From NCBI RefSeq assembly GCF_009711045.1, contig NZ_WMJX01000001.1, forward strand, positions 124,001-188,000: a stretch of DNA of 64,000 nucleotides, written 5' to 3'. The notes under the pieces were generated by a model, which saw only the letters and a program-made list of their open reading frames with translations, was not told where the DNA came from and ran no database searches. Within the stretch, counting starts at the first letter, position 1. Each line of letters starts with the position of its first letter. The stretch is from Myroides albus. Its GTDB lineage: Bacteria; Bacteroidota; Bacteroidia; Flavobacteriales; Flavobacteriaceae. Of the stretch, positions 28,935 through 36,261 are shown piece by piece. A program made the translations under genes and the position numbers.

Positions 28935-30101
28935 ATGCCTTTATATCATCAATTAGGGAAAGTTCCCCCTAAACGTCACACCATTTTCCGAAAAGAGAAT
29001 GGGGACTTGTACTACGAACAATTATTCGGTACCATTGGATTTGACGGAATGTCTACCAATATGTACCATGTACACCGACCTACACAGGTAAAGAAGATTT
29101 TGGGGCAGTATAGTGTTGCGCCAAAAGTAGCCAAATCAAATAATATTCAATCTTATCGTTTTAGAGGGTTTGAAGTTCGACCGGAGGATGATTTTTTAGA
29201 AAGCCGTAAAGCTGTCTTGACCAATAGCGACTGTACCATTGTTTTGGCTGCTCCTAAGAAATCAACTGAGGATTACTTTTATAAAAATACGGATTCAGAT
29301 GAGTTAATCTTTGTTCATCGTGGCACGGGAACGTTGCGCACCATGTTGGGTAACTTAAAATTTGAATACGGAGATTACCTATTAATTCCCCGTGGAATAA
29401 TTTATAAAATGGACTTTGATACGCAGGACAATAGATTGTTTATTGTCGAGTCGCGTAGGCCTATTTACACACCGAAAAGATACCGCAATTGGTTTGGACA
29501 ACTACTTGAACATTCACCTTTTTGTGAACGCGATATTCGCAGACCAGATAAACTTGAAACACACGATGAAAAAGGTGATTTCTTGATTAAGGTACGCAAA
29601 CAAGATGAGATATTTGATATGATCTATGCTACACATCCATTTGATGTCGTGGGATATGATGGTTATAATTATCCATATGCTTTTTCTATTCACGATTTTG
29701 AACCTATTACAGGGAGGATTCACCAACCACCTCCTGTGCATCAAACATTCGAAACCGATGCCTTTGTAATTTGTTCATTTGTGCCAAGACTATATGACTA
29801 TCATCCAGAAGCGATACCTGCACCATATAATCATTCAAACATAGATAGTGATGAAGTTCTCTATTATGTAGATGGTGATTTTATGAGTAGAAATGATATT
29901 GCTGCGGGACATATTTCACTTCATCCTGCCGGAATCCCTCATGGACCACACCCTGGTGCGGCAGAGCGATCTATTGGTAAAGTTAGCACGGAAGAGTTAG
30001 CCGTGATGGTTGATACATTTAAGCCATTGATGGTAACAGAAGAAGCGATGAAGATTGCTGATGAGCAATATTACCAGTCTTGGTTAGATCCAGAAAATTA
30101 A
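28935..30101 (+). CDS. hmgA: Homogentisate 1,2-dioxygenase
   Basis: Opens the ring of homogentisate to maleylacetoacetate in tyrosine/phenylalanine breakdown. 388 residues in a cupin fold: an N-terminal barrel and a C-terminal iron site. Conserved stretches include MSTNMYHVHRPTQV, HSPFCERDIRRP and LHPAGIPHGPHPGA. Likely iron ligands are His and Glu in NHSNIDSDEVLYY and a His in the HGPHP motif; this is inferred from the family pattern. It is shorter than the human enzyme (445). hppD, the preceding step, is 30 bases downstream in the same operon. Only a weak -7 candidate (TACTTTTA, 28892-28899) was seen upstream. Confidence 0.93.
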   Translation: MPLYHQLGKVPPKRHTIFRKENGDLYYEQLFGTIGFDGMSTNMYHVHRPTQVKKILGQYSVAPKVAKSNNIQSYRFRGFEVRPEDDFLESRKAVLTNSDCTIVLAAPKKSTEDYFYKNTDSDELIFVHRGTGTLRTMLGNLKFEYGDYLLIPRGIIYKMDFDTQDNRLFIVESRRPIYTPKRYRNWFGQLLEHSPFCERDIRRPDKLETHDEKGDFLIKVRKQDEIFDMIYATHPFDVVGYDGYNYPYAFSIHDFEPITGRIHQPPPVHQTFETDAFVICSFVPRLYDYHPEAIPAPYNHSNIDSDEVLYYVDGDFMSRNDIAAGHISLHPAGIPHGPHPGAAERSIGKVSTEELAVMVDTFKPLMVTEEAMKIADEQYYQSWLDPEN

Positions 30102-30131
30102 GAAAAACAACAACTTAAAAAACTATAAATT

Positions 30132-31292
30132 ATGAGTAAAGAAGTCAAGTCTGTAGAATTTGGCTTGGAAAAAATATTTGAGGGAGCTCAAGATTTTTTG
30201 CCATTGTTAGGAACAGATTACGTTGAATTTATTGTTGGGAATGCGAAACAAGCAGCCCATTTTTATAAAACCGCTTTTGGTTTTCAGTCTTTAGCTTATG
30301 CAGGATTGGAAACGGGAGTGAGAGATAGAGCATCTTATGTATTAGTACAGGATAAAATACGCATTGTTTTGACTACTCCGTTGACTGCAGAATCTGAATT
30401 GAATAATCATATTGTACAACATGGAGATGGTGTAAAAGTCGTGGCTTTGTGGGTTGAAGATGCGCGTAAAGCTTATGAGGAAACAACAAGCCGTGGTGCG
30501 AAATCTTATTTGGAGCCAATCGTAGAGAAGGATGAATTTGGTGAAACCGTTAGAGCGGGTATATATACATACGGAGAAACGGTTCATATGTTTGTAGAAC
30601 GCAAGAACTACAATGGTGTATTTTTGCCTGGTTTTGTAAAGTGGGAAACAGATTATAACCCTGAACCAGTAGGATTAAAATATGTCGATCACATGGTGGG
30701 AAATGTTGGTTGGAACCAAATGAATACTTGGGTAAAGTGGTATGAGGATGTCATGGGGTTTGTAAACTTCTTGTCTTTTGATGACAAACAAATTAATACT
30801 GAGTACTCTGCACTGATGAGTAAAGTAATGTCGAATGGAAATGGAAGGATTAAGTTTCCAATTAATGAACCTGCAGAGGGAATGAAAAAATCTCAAGTCG
30901 AGGAGTATCTTGACTTCTATAATGGGGCGGGGGTACAACATATTGCTGTAGCTACAGATGATATTATCAAGACAGTTGCTGCTATGAAGCGTAGAGGTGT
31001 TGAATTTTTATCAGCTCCACCGCAATCTTACTACGATATGATTCCCAATCGCTTAGGTGTTCACATGGACATGATGAAAGAAGATATTAAAGAATTGCAG
31101 AAGTTAGGCATAATGATTGATGCTGATGAGGAAGGTTATCTATTGCAAATATTTACAAAACCTGTAGAAGATAGACCGACATTGTTTTTTGAAATAATCC
31201 AAAGAATGGGTGCCCGCGGTTTTGGTGCTGGTAACTTTAAGGCGTTATTTGAATCAATTGAAAGGGAGCAAGAAAAGCGAGGAACCCTTTAA
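30132..31292 (+). CDS. hppD: 4-Hydroxyphenylpyruvate dioxygenase
   Basis: Turns 4-hydroxyphenylpyruvate into homogentisate, the substrate of the upstream gene product. 386 residues with two vicinal-oxygen-chelate halves. The iron triad is His187 (YVDHMVGN), His270 (VQHIAVATDD) and Glu354 (LFFEIIQRMG); the C-terminal GARGFGAGNFKALFESIE is the family signature. It forms an operon with hmgA. No fumarylacetoacetase or maleylacetoacetate isomerase gene is in the window, so the pathway is completed elsewhere. No terminator directly follows. Confidence 0.97.
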   Translation: MSKEVKSVEFGLEKIFEGAQDFLPLLGTDYVEFIVGNAKQAAHFYKTAFGFQSLAYAGLETGVRDRASYVLVQDKIRIVLTTPLTAESELNNHIVQHGDGVKVVALWVEDARKAYEETTSRGAKSYLEPIVEKDEFGETVRAGIYTYGETVHMFVERKNYNGVFLPGFVKWETDYNPEPVGLKYVDHMVGNVGWNQMNTWVKWYEDVMGFVNFLSFDDKQINTEYSALMSKVMSNGNGRIKFPINEPAEGMKKSQVEEYLDFYNGAGVQHIAVATDDIIKTVAAMKRRGVEFLSAPPQSYYDMIPNRLGVHMDMMKEDIKELQKLGIMIDADEEGYLLQIFTKPVEDRPTLFFEIIQRMGARGFGAGNFKALFESIEREQEKRGTL

Positions 31293-31368
31293 AATTCAGT
31301 TAATTAAAACTTAAAAAACCAACATTTGAGAACTATTAAGTTAAATGTAAGTTAAAGCTAATTATGAG

Positions 31369-31399
31369 TTGACTTGCTAATGAAAAAGTTATACATTTG
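31369..31399 (+). promoter_or_regulatory. Strong promoter upstream of a candidate small RNA
   Basis: TTG (31369-31371), a 20-base spacer and TACATTTG (31392-31399) give a full match to the Bacteroidetes TTG-N17-23-TAnnTTTG pattern. Predicted transcription start is near 31405. Confidence 0.7.
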
Positions 31400-31404
31400 C
31401 ACTC

Positions 31405-31519
31405 GCAAAAATAAGGTCGTCATAAGCTTTATTTGAGTGTAATAAATTTTTCATAATTTATAGTTTTTTGGTTGGTTAATAGCATAAAAACTCAGTCATT
31501 TATTTGGCTGGGTTTTTTT
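31405..31519 (+). ncRNA. Candidate small non-coding RNA, about 115 nt
   Basis: A consensus promoter (31369-31399) is followed about 90 bases later by a hairpin terminator with a T7 run (31486-31520). The stretch between has no usable start codon or open frame. It contains an internal hairpin, ATAAATT (31442-31448) with AATTTAT (31455-31461). The next gene at 31553 has a separate promoter overlapping the terminator, so this transcript need not be its leader. I recognise no RNA family. It could instead be the 3' end of the hppD transcript. Existence is inferred from signals only. Confidence 0.45.
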
Positions 31520-31520
31520 G
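31486..31520 (+). terminator. Terminator of the candidate small RNA
   Basis: AAAACTCAGTC pairs with GGCTGGGTTTT (two G:U pairs), with loop 31498-31505, followed by a T run to 31518. Confidence 0.75.
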
Positions 31521-31533
31521 TTTGCTATTTTTG
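31503..31533 (+). promoter_or_regulatory. Promoter for DUF3108-kynA and following genes
   Basis: TTTG (31503-31506), a 19-base spacer and TATTTTTG (31526-31533). It overlaps the preceding terminator and gives a leader of about 14 bases before the ATG at 31553. Confidence 0.65.
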
Positions 31534-31552
31534 AATAAAATTAGAATCAACT

Positions 31553-32332
31553 ATGAAAAAACTATTTCTTCTTCTTGTAATCTTCTTCCAAATTGGAAGT
31601 GTTGCAGCTCAGAAAAATGTAAAGGCATTTGACGCCGGTGAGTTTTTGAAGTTTCGTATCAGCTATGGAATTTTGAATGCGGGTATTGCAACATTGAAAT
31701 TAACAGAGACCGTTCAGAATGGTGTTCCTGTATTTCATGCACAAGGAATTGGCTATACTACTGGAGTGCCAAAGATGTTTTTTAAAGTATATGATGATTA
31801 TCAAAGTTATTTTGAACGCGATAAAGTGATCCCACATCGCTTTGTTCGAAAAATTGACGAAGGAGGATATACGAAGGATCAAGAAGGTTTTTTTGATTAC
31901 AAATCCAATAAAGTTTTAGTGAAAGACTACGAAAAGTCTAAGGAGAATACTTATCCTATCGTGAAAAACGTACAGGATATTGTTTCTGCATTTTACTATT
32001 TGAGAAAATATCCCAAGTTGAATGAACTGAAAAAGAATGAATCAGTAGAAATTGATATGTTCTTTGATGGGGAGGTATTTCGATTTAAGTTGAAATATTT
32101 AGGAGAGGAGACTTTAAAGACTAATTTTGGAAAAATAAAAACACTAAAGTTTAGACCTTACGTTATGGCAGGTCGCGTTTTTAAGGAAAAGGAAAGTTTG
32201 ACAGTATGGGTTTCGGCTGACAATAATAAAGTGCCTTTGCGAATTAAAGCCAGTTTAGCAGTAGGGTCTTTGAAAGCAGATTTGGAAGAGTTTAGTGGTT
32301 TAGTGTCGAAGTTGGAAGTTATAGGTAAATAG
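31553..32332 (+). CDS. DUF3108 exported protein
   Basis: 259 residues with a signal peptide (GSVAAQ, cleavage near residue 20). FDAGEFLKFRISYGILNAGIATLKL is the start of the DUF3108 domain; the rest is beta-rich, ending LRIKASLAVGSLKADLEEFSG. Function unknown; it is probably periplasmic. It is followed after three bases by the tryptophan 2,3-dioxygenase gene, and the run DUF3108-kynA-M23-pgi appears to be one transcript from the promoter at 31503. Confidence 0.83.
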   Translation: MKKLFLLLVIFFQIGSVAAQKNVKAFDAGEFLKFRISYGILNAGIATLKLTETVQNGVPVFHAQGIGYTTGVPKMFFKVYDDYQSYFERDKVIPHRFVRKIDEGGYTKDQEGFFDYKSNKVLVKDYEKSKENTYPIVKNVQDIVSAFYYLRKYPKLNELKKNESVEIDMFFDGEVFRFKLKYLGEETLKTNFGKIKTLKFRPYVMAGRVFKEKESLTVWVSADNNKVPLRIKASLAVGSLKADLEEFSGLVSKLEVIGK

Positions 32333-32335
32333 TTT

Positions 32336-33250
32336 ATGGAACACGATAAAATGTTAGATGCGCTAAAGGATAAGTTTGGTGCTATTAATCAGAATTTAGA
32401 TACGCATTTAGAAGGTCTGGTATATGCTAAGCCGCTTACCTATTGGGACTATATTCAAGTTGATTCTCTGTTGTCCCTGCAAACACAACGAACTACTGTG
32501 AAAGACGAAATGGTCTTTATCCTGTATCATCAAATAAATGAACTTTTGTTCAAAATGATTTTATGGGAGATTGATCAAGTGGGGAGTCAAGAAAACATAA
32601 CAGCTGATTTTTTTGTCGAGCGTTTACAGCGTATCACACGTTATTTTGATATGCTTACTTCCTCTTTTGATATCATGGGGGATGGTATGGATCGAAATCA
32701 GTATATGCAATTTCGAACGACACTAACTCCAGCAAGTGGATTTCAGAGTGCTCAGTACCGTTTAATAGAGTTTGGCTCTACGGATTGGAGAAATTTGATT
32801 GATTTTCGCTTTAAAAGTACACTAAGTCAAAATATTTCAGAGGAGGATGCGTTAGAATTGATGTATTGGCAGGCAGCCGGTAAAGACTATAAGACAGGTA
32901 AAAAGTCATATTTGTTAGCTGAGTTTGAAAATAAGTACAAAAAAGTTTTCATTAATGCCATGAAAGATTATGAAAAAACAAATTTATGGCAGAAATTTGT
33001 TGAATTGCCTCAAGAAGTAAGAGATACCCCTTCTTTGATTGAGGCGATGAGGTATTATGATAGGACAGTTAATATTACTTGGGTAATGGGTCATTATAAT
33101 GCTGCTTTAAAGTATTTGGAAGGACCAGAAGGTACCTCTGAAGCAACGGGAGGAAGCGATTGGAAGAAGTATATGTTGCCTCAATACCAAAAGCGAATTT
33201 TCTTTCCAGAACTTTGGTCTTCTGAGGAAATTGAGAATTGGGGAAAGTAA
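32336..33250 (+). CDS. kynA: Tryptophan 2,3-dioxygenase
   Basis: Haem enzyme that opens the indole ring of tryptophan to N-formylkynurenine. 304 residues, nearly all helical. Family features: LTYWDYIQVDSLLSLQ, EMVFILYHQINELLFKMILWE, FRTTLTPASGFQSAQYRLIEF, and GTSEATGGSDWKKYM. His253 in WVMGHYNAAL is the likely haem ligand. Later kynurenine-pathway genes are not in the window. It sits between an unknown envelope gene and a peptidase gene, so co-transcription seems coincidental rather than pathway based. Confidence 0.93.
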   Translation: MEHDKMLDALKDKFGAINQNLDTHLEGLVYAKPLTYWDYIQVDSLLSLQTQRTTVKDEMVFILYHQINELLFKMILWEIDQVGSQENITADFFVERLQRITRYFDMLTSSFDIMGDGMDRNQYMQFRTTLTPASGFQSAQYRLIEFGSTDWRNLIDFRFKSTLSQNISEEDALELMYWQAAGKDYKTGKKSYLLAEFENKYKKVFINAMKDYEKTNLWQKFVELPQEVRDTPSLIEAMRYYDRTVNITWVMGHYNAALKYLEGPEGTSEATGGSDWKKYMLPQYQKRIFFPELWSSEEIENWGK

Positions 33251-33280
33251 GTAAAAGTTAAGTTGAAAAAAAGATAGGGT

Positions 33281-34528
33281 TTGAAGCGAGTTTTTTGTGG
33301 TTTTTTGATGGTTTTATCTCTTTATGCTTGTAAAGAGAATAATAATAATGATGTTATAATTGAGGAGAGTGATAATTCGGAACATATTGATGAAGTAGTC
33401 GCTGAATTATATGGATTTAGTTTAAAGGATTTTGAAGTTGTCGATGATACGATTCGCAGTGGAGATAACCTTGGAAAGATATTTGGAGAGAATAATATTG
33501 GAGCTACTGAAGTTCACAATATCGTAACTAAAGTAAAAGATACGATTAATGTGCGTGGTATGCGTGTAGGACAGCCTTATTCTTTAGTGAAGTATAAAAA
33601 TGATCCAGAGAAGTTAGCTGCATTTATATACCATCCGAGTATTGCTGGATATCAAGTGATAGATTTGCGCGATTCTATTACTGCATATACAATCACTTAT
33701 CCTGTTACGATAAAACGAAGAACTATAGCGTCAACTATTGAAGGGTCTCTATCAATGAGTCTTCAGAAGGAGGGTGTGGATCAATCTTTGGCAACGCGAA
33801 TGTCGCAGATTTTTGCATGGTCGATTGACTTTTTTAAGTTGCAACCAGATGATCGATTTGCTGTTACGATTGAGGAAAAGTATATCAATGATACTGTGTA
33901 TGTTGGTATTTCAAAAATTGATGCTGCGTACTTTAATTACAGAGGTAAGGATTTATATTCATTCCCATATAAACGATCTGGTGCTAAGAGTACTGATTAT
34001 TACGATGAAGAAGGTCGTCCAATGAAGAGTATGTTCTTGAAAGCTCCTTTGAAATTCTTTAGAATAACATCGCGATATACTAAGAATCGTTTTCACCCCG
34101 TACAAAAAAGATGGAAATCTCACAATGGTACTGATTATGCGGCTCCTACAGGAACACCTATTATGTCAACTGCTTCAGGAGTAGTTGAAAGAGCTGGTTA
34201 TACTGCTGGGAATGGAAATTATGTAAAAGTTAGACATAACGGAACATATTCAACACAGTATCTACACATGTCAAAGATTTTAGTGAAAGTTGGTCAGTAT
34301 GTTGACCAAGGGCAAACAATTGGTTTAGTTGGTAGTACTGGTTTAGCAACAGGCCCTCACGTTTGTTATAGATTTTGGAAAAATGGCGTGCAAGTAGATC
34401 CACTTTCACAAGTTTTACCTAATTCTGAACCAATGGATAAAAAAGATATACCGTCATTTAAAGAACATATCGTACCTTTGAAAGCAGAATTAGATAAGGT
34501 TATACAAACAAAATTTTTACAAGAGTAG
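33281..34528 (+). CDS. M23 (LytM-type) peptidoglycan endopeptidase, lipoprotein
   Basis: 415 residues. Starts at TTG (33281): a stop codon lies just upstream, and this start gives the basic signal MKRVFCGFLMVLSLYAC with the lipobox Cys at residue 17, while the first ATG would lose the basic part. The N-terminal region resembles the LysM-like/opacity domain of MepM-type proteins. The LytM core has HxxxD (His281, Asp285), YLHMS and GPHVCYRFW. Cys362 stands where the second His of the usual HxH zinc motif is expected. Likely cleaves peptide cross-links. pgi follows after four bases. Confidence 0.9.
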   Translation: MKRVFCGFLMVLSLYACKENNNNDVIIEESDNSEHIDEVVAELYGFSLKDFEVVDDTIRSGDNLGKIFGENNIGATEVHNIVTKVKDTINVRGMRVGQPYSLVKYKNDPEKLAAFIYHPSIAGYQVIDLRDSITAYTITYPVTIKRRTIASTIEGSLSMSLQKEGVDQSLATRMSQIFAWSIDFFKLQPDDRFAVTIEEKYINDTVYVGISKIDAAYFNYRGKDLYSFPYKRSGAKSTDYYDEEGRPMKSMFLKAPLKFFRITSRYTKNRFHPVQKRWKSHNGTDYAAPTGTPIMSTASGVVERAGYTAGNGNYVKVRHNGTYSTQYLHMSKILVKVGQYVDQGQTIGLVGSTGLATGPHVCYRFWKNGVQVDPLSQVLPNSEPMDKKDIPSFKEHIVPLKAELDKVIQTKFLQE

Positions 34529-34532
34529 TTAC

Positions 34533-36143
34533 ATGTTGAAAAGTGTTAATCCATCAAGAACAGATGCTTGGAAGAAGTTAAGTGAGCATTTTAAATCGAT
34601 GGAATTTGTACAGATGCAGCATTTGTTTGCTGAAAATGCTGATAGAGTTAATGACTTTCATGTAAAATGGAATTCATTGTTGTTAGATTATTCAAAGAAT
34701 AAGGTGACTGCAGAAACAATGAAGTTGCTGCTGGATTTAGCTAATGAAGTAGATTTAAAACAGTCTATAGAGGCTCTGTTTACGGGTGATAAGATTAATG
34801 TAACTGAAGATAGGGCGGTTCTTCATACTGTATCAAGAGATTTTTCTCAGCAACCTATTTTTGTCGACGGAGAGGATGTTTCAAAAGAGGTTTACAAGAC
34901 AAGAGAAAAGATAAAGTTATTTTCGAATGATGTCATTTCAGGCAGGTATCTTGGAGCTACAGGTAAGGCAATAACAGATGTTATAAATATCGGTATAGGT
35001 GGATCTGATTTGGGGCCAAAGATGGTTGTCGAGGCATTGGATAATTATAGTAATCAGCTCAACGTTCACTTTGTATCGAATATAGATGATGATTATTTGT
35101 TTCCTCTATTGGCAAAACTAAATGCTGAAACTACTTTGGTTTTGGTTGTATCTAAAACATTTACTACGCAAGAAACAATTGAAAATGCTAAGCATGTCAA
35201 AGCTTGGTTAGATTCAAATATTATAGGGAGTGTTGAACAGCACTTTGTTGCTGTAACTTCTGCCAATCAAGAAGCGATTGCTTTTGGTATTAAAGAAACT
35301 AATATTTTCCCTATGTGGGATTTTATTGGGGGAAGATTTTCTTTATGGAGCTCAGTAGGTATTTCTATTTCTTTGGCTTTAGGGTATGACAATTATGAGC
35401 GATTGTTGAAGGGGGCTTATCAAATGGATACGCACTTTAGACAGTCTGATTTTGATCAAAATATTCCTGTTATTCTGGCATTGCTTAGTGTATGGTATAA
35501 TAATTTCTATCAATACGAGACTGAAGCTATTGTGCCTTATAGCAGTTTACTACGCAGTCTGCCTGCTCACTTACAGCAGATGATCATGGAGAGCAATGGC
35601 AAGGATAAAACCAGAGAAGGTCAGCCTGTAAATTATCAAACAGGTACTTTGATATGGGGAGAAGTTGGAGCTACAGCCCAACACGCATTTTTCCAATTAT
35701 TTCATCAGGGTACGAAGGTTGTTCCTATTGACTTTATTGGATTTATAAAACCATTTCACGACAAGGACAAGACAAACCACGATATATTGATGTCTAATTT
35801 TTTTGGACAAACTGAAGCTTTGTTAAAAGGGAAGCGCGGTCGAAAAAGGCAAGAAGGCGAATTAGAAATGTTGAGGAATTTCAGAGATTTTGAAGGAAAT
35901 AAGCCAACAAATACCTTTTTGTTTGAACAGTTGACCCCTGAAACTTTAGGTCAGATTATTGCAATGTATGAACACAAGACTTTTGTTCAGGGAATTATTT
36001 GGAACATTTTTAGCTTTGATCAATTTGGCGTGGAGTATGGAAAAGTTTTAGCAAAGAATATTCAGGAGGAGATAAAGTCAAAAAAAGTCAGTGAGCACGA
36101 CTGTTCTACAAGCTTCTTAATCAACTATTATTTATCGAATTAG
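34533..36143 (+). CDS. pgi: Glucose-6-phosphate isomerase
   Basis: Interconverts glucose-6-phosphate and fructose-6-phosphate. 536 residues with two SIS domains. Family features: DVINIGIGGSDLGPKM, VSKTFTTQETIENA, GGRFSLWSSVGISISLALG, and the C-terminal FDQFGVEYGKVLAKNI. With glmS and fbp in this window, it supplies fructose-6-phosphate for amino sugars and gluconeogenesis. It lies directly after the M23 gene, probably co-transcribed. No clear terminator follows. Confidence 0.98.
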   Translation: MLKSVNPSRTDAWKKLSEHFKSMEFVQMQHLFAENADRVNDFHVKWNSLLLDYSKNKVTAETMKLLLDLANEVDLKQSIEALFTGDKINVTEDRAVLHTVSRDFSQQPIFVDGEDVSKEVYKTREKIKLFSNDVISGRYLGATGKAITDVINIGIGGSDLGPKMVVEALDNYSNQLNVHFVSNIDDDYLFPLLAKLNAETTLVLVVSKTFTTQETIENAKHVKAWLDSNIIGSVEQHFVAVTSANQEAIAFGIKETNIFPMWDFIGGRFSLWSSVGISISLALGYDNYERLLKGAYQMDTHFRQSDFDQNIPVILALLSVWYNNFYQYETEAIVPYSSLLRSLPAHLQQMIMESNGKDKTREGQPVNYQTGTLIWGEVGATAQHAFFQLFHQGTKVVPIDFIGFIKPFHDKDKTNHDILMSNFFGQTEALLKGKRGRKRQEGELEMLRNFRDFEGNKPTNTFLFEQLTPETLGQIIAMYEHKTFVQGIIWNIFSFDQFGVEYGKVLAKNIQEEIKSKKVSEHDCSTSFLINYYLSN

Positions 36144-36217
36144 GATTTAGAATTTTTCTAAATAGAAGTAAAAAGTTAAAATTAATGTCTACATAACATT
36201 AAGGTTATATGTTTTTG

Positions 36218-36225
36218 TACATTTG
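36218..36225 (+). promoter_or_regulatory. -7 promoter element for the TonB-dependent receptor
   Basis: TACATTTG matches TAnnTTTG, 37 bases before the receptor ATG. The -33 region has no clean TTG. Confidence 0.55.
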
Positions 36226-36261
36226 TTGCGAAAAAAATAATTTATCACTTACACTTTTACA

